From NCBI GenBank assembly GCA_036937835.1, contig CM072861.1:21194001-21258000 (forward strand): 64,000 nucleotides of DNA, given 5' to 3'. The position numbers and the translations under genes were made by a program. Every line of letters begins with the position of its first letter. The stretch's first letter is position 1. The DNA is from Pampus argenteus. Its lineage: Eukaryota; Chordata; Actinopteri; Scombriformes; Stromateidae. A model generated the notes under the pieces. The model was not told the DNA's origin. It saw only the letters and a list, made by a program, of their open reading frames with translations, and made no database searches. This document shows positions 47,416 to 58,355 of this stretch, one piece after another.

Positions 47416-50400
47416 TGAGTTGGTCCACCTGCAAAGTCAAATATCCATTTCCTGTCAATGCAGTTGAAATCAAGTTTTTTTTTAAGTTAAACTATCAAAT
47501 AAAAATTTTTTTTTAACCAAATACAGAATTTAAAATGAAATTGAATCAAGAATTATAATTAGAAAAAATATATTAGTAATGTAGATTATACATTAAATTA
47601 GACTATTGTATAAGAAATACAATTTTTTTAACCAAATAAATAATTTTAAATGATTGTTTAATTTAAAAAATATATATAAAAAATATTTAAAACATTAAAT
47701 TAGATTATGTTAAAGATAAAATTCCTTTTTAACTAAAACTTCAAATATATTAACACGCACAACACAAAATTCTAATTAAAAGTTTTTGATCTGATTAACA
47801 TATTTATTACCTGCATCAGAGACGTCAACATCGAGTCGTTTTTTTGGAGCAGGTTGCTGGGAAATCTTTTTAAACACAAACCCATGTGACTGTATCTTTA
47901 GAATAGTGTGTCAACAGGACCGCAGAATATCAGTGAATTGATTATCAATTAAGATCAGCCATGTGTGAAATCTCCACTTTACCAGGACAAAGCAATTAAT
48001 TTGCCATTGATTCCCACTTTGACCTCCAGAGATGTGCAAAGTAATGAAAAAAGTTGATAGACCTGTAAAAAAGAAAAAAACAATATGCTGAGGTGATATG
48101 TTTAAAAGCCACGTTTGTTTTGTTTTTAAACGTGCACAGTTCTTTTATTGACCACTAGATGGACTCTTCCCTCTTTAGACACCTGTTCCTGTTCATGTAT
48201 CACCTGGAAAAACAAGTAGCAAGGGCCTGTTTGAAAGAAAGTTTCGTATCATCCAATTTAAACAAACCACTTGGTCTCAGTTTGACCATACTGTCTATCA
48301 ATGGCTATGAGAGCTAGTATAAATCTGTAGTATGTATGGCATCAGAAAAAAAAATACAATGCAAAATAAAGGGTAAGATATAGAAATATACAGTATATTT
48401 CTGTACTTATAAAGGTCAGTAACGTAAGTTATGCAACTGACTTTTTTTACTATCAAAGACATATCTAGATAAATTCTTATACGTAGATAGGAAAATCCCA
48501 GACAGTACCCATCTAACCAGTGGAGTCAGGAACCTTGTTTTCATGGGGTTCAGAGCTGTGTGTCATAACAATCAGGATATGAGGGTTTGGAGGATTTACC
48601 TGCTGGCTGCGCTGTGATGTACCGTTTCTGACGCCCACTTAAAAACACTCTCTGTCCTGGCAATAACACACACACAGTATGTGTATACCGGTTTACCTGT
48701 ATGAAAATCTGAAACTGTGGCAGAAGAAGTCCACAATGCTATGCTATTCATGTTATAAGTTCATATACTGTATATATTATGTGTCTGAATGCTTGTACAA
48801 AGAGAGGAGGAAGAAGGAGACGTAATCCCTAACATAAAACAATATGATAATTTGTAAGAAAAACTACTTCATAGATGTTAGCTACTATAATGGTTGTACT
48901 TCTGCTGTATCTGCATGAGGAGAAAAATGCTGGATGAGAGTCTTTATCTGAAGGCTGATGGTCACATTTCTGACTGGAAAGTAAGCCATTTTGGTTTGTT
49001 TAAAACGTGAAAATACATGTGACTTGGAGCAGTACAAACAGGAGAAGCAAGAAGAACCAGACAGTAAACCAAATAAATAACATTTTGGCATAATATTAGT
49101 GTTATTTGTGTGTATGAATATAGAGAGCGGAGGGGACAAAAGAGAGAAGGAAAGGGAAAAAAGCCGCAGTGCTGTTGGGGGAATCTCTGGTTTTGGGTCC
49201 CAGGGACGAAGAGGAGCCAGGGTGAAACCAGAATGAGTCAGGACAGGACATTTTTTTTCTCTTACTGTGCCCCTCCATCGTTTGTTTGCTTGTCTCTCCG
49301 TGTCCCCCTTTCTCTCTCATCTTCCCCCCTTCTTGTTCTCAGTGCTCTCACCTGCTTGAAGCTGCTCCCAGACCTGTAGGAGGTTGCCGGCCTGTTGCAG
49401 GTCAGCTACTCTCTAGTACAGCCTTCACCTCTACAGGATAGCTCTGTTCATTTGGCTCTGAGTTGCATCTTTCTATTTGAAGGGGGGTTAAATGGGGAAT
49501 AGGCCCTCAGACACAAAGCTGTCTGATTCGGTTTAGGTTTCTGTTGAGCAATTTATCTTCTAAATAGACAGTTTGGCTCTCACTCATGTTGTCTGCTCAA
49601 GTTTCAGACCTGGTTAATGGTGAGTCTCTTTTGCCACGTGGAGTGCATTAGTGCACACTGCCCTCTAAACAGACTAATACAGACTCACAGAGACTGCATG
49701 ATTCAGCTGGCACTTAGCTGGTTATTCAAGCTCAGCTTTAATGTAATTATATTCATTTTTGCATTAAGGAGTAATTTTAGATAAAACTCCCTGTGAACAA
49801 TAATAATGTATCATATCATATTTCCTCTGCACCAACAGATATCTTAAGCATGCAGAGATCTTTAGTTCTGATTACTTGTAATTTTTCTACTGTTTAAGTC
49901 ACTTTTAGTCACTTTATGTTCTGGGTAAAAGATGGTTTCTTGTTGTCTTTTCACTTAATTATCAGTTCTCTCTAACTCTCAATAACTTACTCCAGCACTA
50001 CATGTCTCCTATGTAACTCTTTTTAGGAAGTACAAATAAGGTGAATAATAATTCTTAATGTGCCATCATACAATTTACATACATACATGTTAAACATTGA
50101 TACATGTTAAAATGAAAAAATATCTTTTAATCCCCACTCTGCTCAGCAGTCATACATATCCCCCTTCTTCCTTCTCCCTCCCTCTCTGCAAAGCCCTGTT
50201 CATATCGCCATGTTTACTGCATGTTGACATGGAAAATATTTTAGGGTGAAATAACAATGATTCATATATACACACACACACACTGTGCTCTGTGTTTGTC
50301 TTTAAACTTCACTTTTCCCCAAATCGTGTATATAAGCCATGTTTAGGAAGGGGAGATCTCTCATTGTCTCATTGTCTGGAGTCTGAGAGTGATGGGATAC

Positions 50401-52910
50401 TACGAGGACACGCTGCATTTTTATACCTTTTTACATGGAAATCTGAATGGAATTTGGCTTAACTGGGACATTTTTTGCGGACTAAGATTGGTGGACATTG
50501 ATGATGGCAACTTCATTGTGATGTATTTAGACATTGTAGTCAGACATTGTTATATTGTTAAGCAATGTGACTAGGATTAGTTGCTGCATCAAAAAATAGG
50601 AAAACATATCCCATAAATAAGAACATTTCATTTGCCTCCAAGTTCAGCAGATTGGACGTGGATACAGGAGATTATGTGAATTTTTAGTATTTTCAGTTGA
50701 CCTCTAAAGAGCACAAAAAAACTGAAAGGTTGTTCAATGACGCCCAGACTAGGGGCCTTTCATCACCTGTATGCGTGTGTCTGGAGTGTGTGTGGATGTT
50801 TACACATAACAGCAAGCTGGTAATGATGGGCCCACTCCTCACTGGAGCACTGGGCATGACGACATGTCTCCAGGCTGGATGTTCTCTGCTACCGTTTACT
50901 AAACAGCCTTGATAGGACATGACTGTTTTAGTAAATACAGAAGGTGCACACGCACATGCGTGTGTGTGTGTGTGTCCTTGTGTGTGTTTTGGGTTGATTT
51001 GGTACCAGGACAATTGGCGTTATGTTCAGAGATAGCAGTTATCCAAAGTGAAGTAGTGCAGATTTACTACCTGTCAGACTCATTAACCACCACACTGTGA
51101 AGTATGAAATAATACCGCTATAATTAGGACTCTCCTTATAATCACAAATCCCTCATGCAGCGCCGCTCTGGTATAATCGTTCTCTGTCTGAGTTTATATT
51201 ATAAACACCACACACATAAACGACGTGTGTGTATATGTGTGTGTGTGTGTGGGTACGTTACGTTAGTTCGACAGGTGTGTGGAAGACTGCCACGAGCCAG
51301 GCGGCAGGTGGAGATGAGGATTTATAGATTTTAATCATATCACTCTGTTGAGCAATAATTCTACTGCCTAAGGCAAGGAAGGTCAATAGTCACAGTACAT
51401 ATGATTGATGGATGCTGTGCTGGGTATCTCTTAATCATAGAGAAACTAGTGTTTTTTTTTGTTTTGTTTTTTTCAAAATAAAAATGCAGACTATAATTTG
51501 TGCTCCAGTAGCAGAAAATCAAACGGTTGATGAGAGTTTTTAAAATATACAGAGTAAAAGTGCTCCGTGTTGGGAAAAAGATAAAAGCAGAGGAGTAGAA
51601 ATTCTATGAGGGGAAACGTATAATAATTGGATGTTATATCAAATAAGATGAGATAGCTGTACAAATTAAAAACAACATAATATAATACAATAATGTATAC
51701 TGTGACTTTGGGTTTAGAAAGTCCCCAAGATAAATTCCTCAGGTTTTAGTTTCTTATCTGAAATCTCTATCTGGAAACACTCATTCTCCCTCTGACCCTG
51801 TCTGTCTCATCCCCGACATGATTAATGGTTACAAATTTGCATTGATTTGATGAAATAAGGGTCTTATTCTGTCATACAGTATGAGAGAGGGTCACTACAC
51901 AGTTACATCCGATATACTTGTAAGTCTGACAAATGTTGGACTTCGTGGTTCGTCTAAATGCAACCTTATCACTTGTTTAGAAATCAGTTATGCAAATTTT
52001 TGACAGGCTGACCCTCTAACCTCCAACCACTTACACACTTTGTCGATTGTGCCAGGATGTTAAATTCCACTTGATCTGGGTTTCAAGTATTCTTTCTTTC
52101 TTACTTGTGTTTCTGTGTTTATTGTAAATGGATGTCATGCTGCCTGTGTTTCAGGGTAAATAAAGGCCTTAGGCTGACACCAATCAGAGGGTTGATGTTT
52201 ATTTAATAACATATGAGGTGGACACCTAGGAACACTCTTAGGACACCTAAAGAATAGAACAGAATATAATATTACCAGTAAAGGTGAAATGATCAGCAAA
52301 TTGTATGAATCGCAGTAGAACAACATAGGTACGGCGCGGTAATCAGTTTAGATGTTTTGGGTAGTTATCAATGTTCAATAACTACTTTATGATAGTAGTG
52401 AAAATCATCCCAATGTTCTGCTTGAGGGACAATTATGAATCAGCAGGTTGGTAACTGTGCTGAGTGACGGCGTTTATTTGGCAGTTACTTCATGCTTCAG
52501 CATCTTTACAGCTTTTCACAGTTGGTTCCTCTCATCTGATGATAAAGCTGCTTGCATCCAGTCAGCAGCATCTGTGTATAGATGTTGTGACAGAAAGGGA
52601 TTTCAATGTTTAGTGTAAGGAAGAGGGACAGCATGGGAATGTGGATTTTCACTGTTTAGGAGAATCAGTTAACTATCCATCACACAAAGATCAGGTTTCA
52701 CCGACATGCTGGTTTTACTCTACTGGTCATCGCTTTTCTGACAGGACTGTTTACTGTCTGTATGTGGTTATTGTCTGTGTTTTTTTTTTTTTCTTTCTTT
52801 TTTTAGAAGGGGGGGGTCAGGGTGCGTATATCCAAGCACTCTTCCGTAATAATCATTCATTATTCTTCATTAAAAAAAATGGTAAATGAAACTGGAGGAC
52901 TCTAAAACCT

Positions 52911-52916
52911 TTTATT
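52911..52916 (-). terminator. foxi1: Candidate FOXI gene poly(A) signal
   Basis: AATAAA on the - strand, about 680 bp past the stop codon. The sequence between it and 53592 has no coding signal and is taken as 3' UTR. Confidence 0.4.
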
Positions 52917-53592
52917 CATATCAAAAACACAACATATACATTACAACATGAATCAGTTTTTTTTACAATAAAAATTACCAAGAAACCAACAATATAAATG
53001 TCTAACATTACTCAACACAGACATATTTACAAAGTACAATGTGTATCAGACTCTGTAAGTTCATCAGATTGTTTAGCTTTAGCACTACAAAAAAAAGGTC
53101 TGCCTTTAACTTTTTGTTGATTCTATAAAGGCAGCGCCAACACACTTTGTAGACAATAGTGTAATTTAACTACTCTTCTAAATGTGCTGTCTGAGCATTG
53201 CATGGGTGATACCATCAAAGAATCACAGATAGCAGTTGTGGAATGACCTGATGTCAGCAGATCAGATCTCGGATCTGTTAATAATGAGTCAGATCTGATA
53301 GAGACTAGCTCTGGTTAGAATAAAAGCTGACTGTGGATCTGATAGTGAGGCAGTTTCAGGGAGTGACTTTGCTGCTGACTCAGCTGTTCCTGTGGGAATC
53401 AAAGCCTTTTTACACTGCTGTCACACGCTATAGTGATCTCAACTGTCTCAGTCAGCGCAAACATACATTTTTTGTGTGTTTGCGTGTGTACCGCTTTTCA
53501 CAACAACAACAACAGAAGCTCTTTAACACAAAAGTCATCAGACAGGTGAAGTTTTCCTGTAAAGTCTTGTCAAACTACCCATTTTCCCTTCT

Positions 53593-54926
53593 TTAAACCT
53601 CTGTGCCCTCACGATGATAGATGATTCCTGACGAACCCAGTGGAGGATAGAAATGCCCACTGGACCCGCCGTACTGGCTCAGGATGGGGCTGGCGTATGC
53701 TAGGGAGGAGTGGGTGGGTGAAGAGGACAGCACGGTGGGAGCTGGCACTTGTGGTACCCACTCTGGGCCGGCTGCGTTTGGGGAATAGCTACTAAAGCTT
53801 CCAGGCTGCGCGTGCCTATGAGGCCCATCTATAGGGAGGTTGATCGGCAGTGGCCTGCTTAACCCATCGCCTCCCACCTCATTAGGTGCTCCAGTGCTCA
53901 CTCCAGACATCTCTGATAAGAAGCTACTCAGACAAGGTGCAGGACCTGACGATGAAGGGGAGGGAATCCTGTCCGGTGTGGGAGAGATGTTGAGGGCCGA
54001 GTGGCCAGAGTGTTTGGGGCTCCCTCTCTCACTGTCACCTGACTCAGGGGCCCCTGAACTGCCATCACCACCGGAGAGGGAATCAGACTTCCTCTTCCTT
54101 TTGCGGCGGAAGTTTCCATTGTCAAACATTTTTTCACAGTTCGGGTCAAGTGTCCAGTAGTTGCCTTTGCCTGTAATATCAGAGTGAGAAATAACAAGAT
54201 TTAATTTATATTAAAACATTTTGATATGCAAATAAATGTAAATTAAATGGATTCATCATATAATGTAAGAATTTGCCTGTTTGCAAGAAACAAAATATTT
54301 AAGAAATATTGTAAATTATTACCTGGATCATCCTCATCTCTTGGTACTTTTTTGAAGCAGTCATTGAGAGACAGGTTGTGTCTGATGGAATTCTGCCAGC
54401 CTGCTTTACTTTTGTTGTAGAAAGGGAAATTGTCCGCGACATACTGGTAAATCTGACTCAGTGTCAATCTCCTGTCTGGTGCTCCGTGGATAGCCATGGC
54501 GATGAGAGCAGAGTAGGAATAAGGGGGCCTGACCAGCTTCATCAAGTCTTCTTGTGAAGGTAGGGAGAACCAGCTCAGCTCCCCTCCTGGACCTCCAGCA
54601 CCAGCCGGACCCAGATAAGGCCTCTGCATGCCGTAGTGCTGAGGAACAAAGGGAGGGCCGGGGTTCCCAGGTGGGCCGGTGGTTGCCAGATATGGTGGTG
54701 TGTTGATCCCGGAGCCGTTGAACCACAGGTAGGGGTTTGGCGGGGAGGAGGTGGTGTAGTCGCCCAGGTCGTAGGAGGTCGGTGTGGTGCGCTGAGGGCT
54801 CGGCAGTGAAGGAGGAGGGTAGTAACAGTCGCTATACATGCTGAGCTCAGGGGGCTCCTGACCGAGGCTAGGGAACTGCGGGCCACAGCGAGGAGGAGAC
54901 TGGCCCTGGGCCTCAAATGACGACAT
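53593..54926 (-). CDS. foxi1: Forkhead box I transcription factor (FOXI1 orthologue; teleost foxi3 type)
   Basis: Nuclear DNA-binding factor. Human FOXI1 and zebrafish foxi3a/b specify ionocytes. Exon 1 is 54926-54323 and exon 2 is 54170-53593, split by one intron inside the forkhead domain (PRDEDDPG / KGNYWTLDP), giving 393 aa. The N-terminus ([20 protein letters not shown]) is Pro-rich with NPYLWFNG. The forkhead domain covers about residues 132-230: [20 protein letters not shown], recognition helix [20 protein letters not shown], then the wing and the basic [10 protein letters not shown] nuclear signal. The tail is Ser/Pro-rich and ends REGTEV. Position next to lcp2 supports orthology to human FOXI1. 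Fish nomenclature usually calls this clade foxi3, and zebrafish 'foxi1' is a different gene, so the symbol follows synteny. ATG at 54926 is the only in-frame AUG upstream of the conserved N-terminus. Confidence 0.9.
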
Positions 54927-56201
54927 CGTCAAGGCAGGATCTTTTCCTTTTGCTTGTCTGTCAAAATCTTTTTGCAGCGACTTCTTTCAGTCTGTGGAAG
55001 TCCTTTTCTTGCTCAGTCTGTTGCAGGTATTCAGTGCAGTTGAGTTGTTTTAAATTAAGGTCTTTGAGCTTCCAAATTGTACGCTACTCTTGTCTTCTCC
55101 TTTCTTGTCTGTTCGCCCTTGCTTTATGTCAAGATGTCACCTGTCCTACCTGCTTTATTTGTTTCCCTGGAAACGCCCCCAGTCTCCTTTGATTGGTTGT
55201 TTTTTCAGGTGAGTAGTCTGTTCCTGCTTTTATCTGTTTTTTTTTTCCTTCTGTCAGCTAGTTTACTTCCTCCGGGGGTTTTGTTCACCCTCAATTAAAT
55301 AATTTTCCACTCAAGCTGTTACTGCAACATTAATTGAGTTCAGTCATCTGTAATTTTTTGATGATTATGATGCAGACTGAAATAATATTGCTTGACTTTT
55401 TTTTAGGTTAGATATTTTAATTGTTCTTTCTTCTGTATGCTTCTCTTGCAATCTTAATGAAGATGGATAACCTTATTTTACAGTGCTAAGAAGGATCTTT
55501 TTTTTTTTTTTAGATACTTAGAGACTCTTTAAACCAGGTTTAGCAGTAGAAATATCACAGAAATAGGAGCAATAGACTAATGGTCAATGAGAGCAGCCTA
55601 TATAAATTAGGAATATATTAGATATTAGTCAATCTTCACCTATTTCCCTTTAATACATTACGCTAATTTCTTTTTTTCTCAAGTTTTCCTAGTTTGATAC
55701 CTTTTTTTCCTAGTTTCTTTTATATTATTGTCATATCATTGAGTATATTACCAACCGTCCGTTTTTTTTTAAATTAATTACGTCATCCCTTCATACGTTG
55801 AGAACGCTCATTACGTCATTTTCTTGAACTTTCTTTCTCTTCGGGACATCTAATTTTGTGAAGAAAACGTAGAAATAGTAAGTTTTGCACAATTTTTAGA
55901 TTTAAAAATAACTTGTTATCACTATGAGCGGTTAATTGACATCCCGTGTAACATATGTTGATATGATTATTCCTCTTAATAAGTAGCATATTAGTCAAAA
56001 TGTGAGTTTTAGAAGATGCCAACATGCTAACTGTCGCCAGTATGAGACCACGGCGTCGTAAGCTAACGTCTACCTCGGCAGTTATAAGGTCAGAAATGGC
56101 TCTCAGGCGTTAGCTGACGTGACTTGGCGTTGGTTTTGTTTTGCGGAGAAGTTACTGTAACCACAGCTGATGAGAGAACAACATGCCGGTTTGTAATGTA
56201 G
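54927..56201. promoter_or_regulatory. Divergent intergenic region of the FOXI gene and syce3
   Basis: A 1.27-kb spacer between two head-to-head genes must hold both promoters. A CCAAT box for the FOXI strand (ATTGG on the + strand) is near 55191. CpG frequency rises near 56041-56260, at the syce3 5' end. No TATA box is clear for either gene. Confidence 0.4.
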
Positions 56202-56600
56202 ATGACCACCGGCTCACCTGCTGCCGAGCTACCGCAGAACAGCAGCGACGACGCGATGGAGCTGAACAAGGATTTGGAGAGAATGATTGAGGACACTGAA
56301 AATATATCAGGTACGGTCCTGTTGGTTTACATATTTTATTATTATTGTTTGGTGTAGTAAATTACTTAAAATTCATAAATATGTGCAGTATGACTCTCCT
56401 CCGTCTTGTGTACACCTGTAGTGCAGCTGACGTGGATGGCTTACGACGTGGTGGCCCTGCGGACCAGCCCTGATCTGGTGGCCTCTCTGCGGAGCCTGGA
56501 AGAAGCTCATGACCGGTGCAGAGCTGCTGTCAGCGGAGACCTGAAGCCACAAAGTGACAAATATCCTGAGCCTGCTACAAAAACACTTACTCAAATGTGA
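56202..56600 (+). CDS. syce3: Synaptonemal complex central element protein 3
   Basis: Small coiled-coil protein of the central element, needed for chromosome synapsis in meiosis and acting with SYCP1, SYCE1 and SYCE2. Exons 56202-56310 and 56422-56600 join in phase 1 and give 95 aa (human 88 aa). The core LNKDLERMIEDTENISVQ and TWMAYDVVALRTSPDL matches remembered SYCE3 (LNKDLEKLLEEMEKISVQATWMAYD) closely; the C-terminus diverges. The start ATG directly follows an in-frame TAG, so this is the first possible in-frame AUG. An out-of-frame ATG at 56183 begins an overlapping upstream frame. Tandem AATAAA signals lie at 56856-56865. The gene is divergent from the FOXI gene, 1.3 kb away. In human SYCE3 lies on 22q13, so the neighbourhood differs. 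Confidence 0.88.
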
Positions 56601-56855
56601 TGGAGTTATTAGTTTTCAGTCCACAAGCACTACAAGGTTCTTAATTGTTGTTCAAGTAAATGCTGATTGATTTTTTTTTTTTATTTTGCTGTGGAGGAGT
56701 TTGGATTGATGCATCTGCCTTCCGTTTACATTAAAATGTTTTTTTTTTCCCATTCATTCAGTAATGTTGTAACCTGTTGTTTGTAAAGTGGCCTGCAAGA
56801 TATTGTATGTTATGCTGTTACCAAAGTCTTCTGGTCTGTTTAGCTTGTTAAATGC

Positions 56856-56865
56856 AATAAATAAA
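56856..56865 (+). terminator. syce3: syce3 poly(A) signal (overlapping AATAAA pair)
   Basis: Two overlapping AATAAA hexamers lie about 260 bp after the syce3 stop. They separate syce3 from the next small gene on the same strand. Confidence 0.6.
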
Positions 56866-57032
56866 GGCAATTTTAATAAATAATGTGTTCAGGTGTTTTT
56901 TTTGTTTTTTTTTAATAGACTGACATTTATCTCTTTCACTGAAGTGTGTAATTAGACTAATTCTATTTTATGTTTAATTTAATAATATTGGTTGACATCG
57001 TCTGTTTTTTTTCTCATATTATTCTTTTCTAG

Positions 57033-58194
57033 ATGAAAAACACGGAGAAGAGCACAGAACAAGCTACTTCCACTGTGTGTATTGATCTGGAAAACATACT
57101 GAAAGGGCTGGACTCCTTGTCTAATTGCATGGATCAACTGGCATGTACGTATGACTGTTCATCCTATTTCCCACCTTTTACTCCTCCAAAATGTCAGTAA
57201 GCATCAATTATGCCAGTAAGATGACCCCGATGATCAATTTGCAAATATGCAAAGCGCATGATGTACCCGAGATCTGCATTGTGATAGCCAAAAGTGTATT
57301 ATTGTACACCAACTGCTATGCAGGTTAACCTCGTTTGTAGATGTCAGTGGTGCAGAGTTACTTTATGCCACATGATGTCTATCAGTTCGAACTCTGCTGA
57401 TCGGCAGATAGGAGTAACTGAAGGATTTCACACACAAAAGGTTATCCATCAGGCTATTTGATGAGGGGAGTGATGTTGCAACTTCTTCTCTGCTGAGGGG
57501 GGACAGTTATGGGCAAAACAGCAACCAATGTAATCTACTTACAGTGTTGTCTTGCTTCAGTTAAAACCTTGAATTGGGGAAAATATCAGTGTTTTGGAAG
57601 GAGCTGTGACACTTGATGCTGTGTCCCCTCTGTGTAGTTTACGGTTTTGGAAGCTTAGAAAGATGTTGCCAGTCTCAAATACGACCTATTAAGAAAAATA
57701 AAATTATTTTCTCAAAGGTATAATACTAATGATTCTAATAATACACTTTATTGATGCAGCACATTTTAAAACACAGTTACAAAGTGTTTTACATTGTTAA
57801 AACAGTGAATCATCTAAAGCAATTAAGCAGTGAAATCAGTGGTCATAATTAAACATAATTTTTTGTATCAAGGATCTTTGTGTCAGTTACAGTGAAATAG
57901 TAGCATTTCTTTAAAATAACAGGGGAGATAGGAAGGAATATATACGTTTAAGTTTTCAGGCTGTTTGCTGTTATGTCTATTTATTGTTGGTGTAGAAACT
58001 CATAATATCAGATGTTGCTTTTGGACATCTCAGGACTGTGTTGACCTGAGGCAGATGTGAAACAAGATATTTGTTTTCTGCCTGCAGTGCAAACCCAGCT
58101 CAGGCAGTGTGATCTGATTATTTGTGTTGGCCACCCTGACAAGCTGGCGTTCCTGAAAGTCCAGGAGGCACCGAAGCAGCCACGGCGACTTTGA
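57033..58194 (+). CDS. C5orf58-like microprotein (72 aa, two coding exons)
   Basis: Coding exons 57033-57144 and 58088-58194 are joined by a GT-AG intron (donor GTACGT; acceptor CTGCAG) in phase 1, giving 72 aa. The ATG lies directly at a 3' splice site, so a noncoding first exon is expected upstream. The protein starts MKNTEKSTEQ, has a helical stretch (DLENILKGLDSLSNCMDQLA) and the segment QCDLIICVGHPDKL. From memory human C5orf58 has VEAIIKNINTISLELKKM followed by LCDLTLHFNHPVK at the same spacing. In human C5orf58 lies between FOXI1 and LCP2, tail to tail with LCP2, as this gene does. Function is unknown: no signal peptide, membrane segment or known domain is seen. Alternatively these could be distal exons of a syce3 read-through transcript. 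Confidence 0.6.
57736..57800 (+). repeat. Diverged copy of the (TAA)-linked repeat
   Basis: Shares ATAATACA(C/T)TTTAT and a ...GT(G/T)TTTTACAT end with 5978-6065. It lies in the intron of the C5orf58-like gene. Confidence 0.35.
57980..57985 (-). terminator. lcp2: Candidate lcp2 poly(A) signal
   Basis: AATAAA on the - strand, about 370 bp past the lcp2 stop. If used, the lcp2 3' UTR is antisense to the whole last coding exon (58088-58194) of the C5orf58-like gene. Confidence 0.45.
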
Positions 58195-58257
58195 CCTGAA
58201 ACTGAGGCGCGAAGGACAGAGGTAATGCAGCGTAGCTTCAAAACATAGTAGTAGTTC

Positions 58258-58263
58258 AATAAA
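58258..58263 (+). terminator. Poly(A) signal of the C5orf58-like gene
   Basis: AATAAA lies 64 bp after the microprotein stop codon and about 90 bp before the converging lcp2 stop codon at 58356-58358. Confidence 0.55.
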
Positions 58264-58355
58264 ATCTACAAACCACCACTCATGTAAAAAATCAATTTGC
58301 AGACAAAAGCACAGACACGCACACACACACACAATAGGCTTGGTGCTGGTTCTGG

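Larger units (their letters stand above)
38121..52910. other. 15-kb gene desert between gabrp and the FOXI gene
   Basis: No supported gene. Open frames near 39.2-39.7 kb come from C/T-rich sequence and those near 44.1-44.5 kb from a T-rich run. It contains the Tc1-like remnant, a MITE fragment and AT-rich sequence (47.4-47.8 kb). In human KCNIP1, KCNMB1 and LCP2 lie between GABRP and FOXI1; none is seen here. The spacer could hold enhancers of the developmental FOXI gene, but that cannot be read from one sequence. Confidence 0.65.

Noticed and set aside
50389..50574. 61-codon open frame after a short AT-rich leader
   Set aside because: No similarity recognised and no poly(A) or splice support; most likely chance.
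56202..58194. One gene joining the syce3 exons and the C5orf58-like exons
   Set aside because: syce3 has its own stop and AATAAA pair, and SYCE3 is a complete small protein. The downstream exons resemble a different human gene. Read-through is possible but not the simplest reading.
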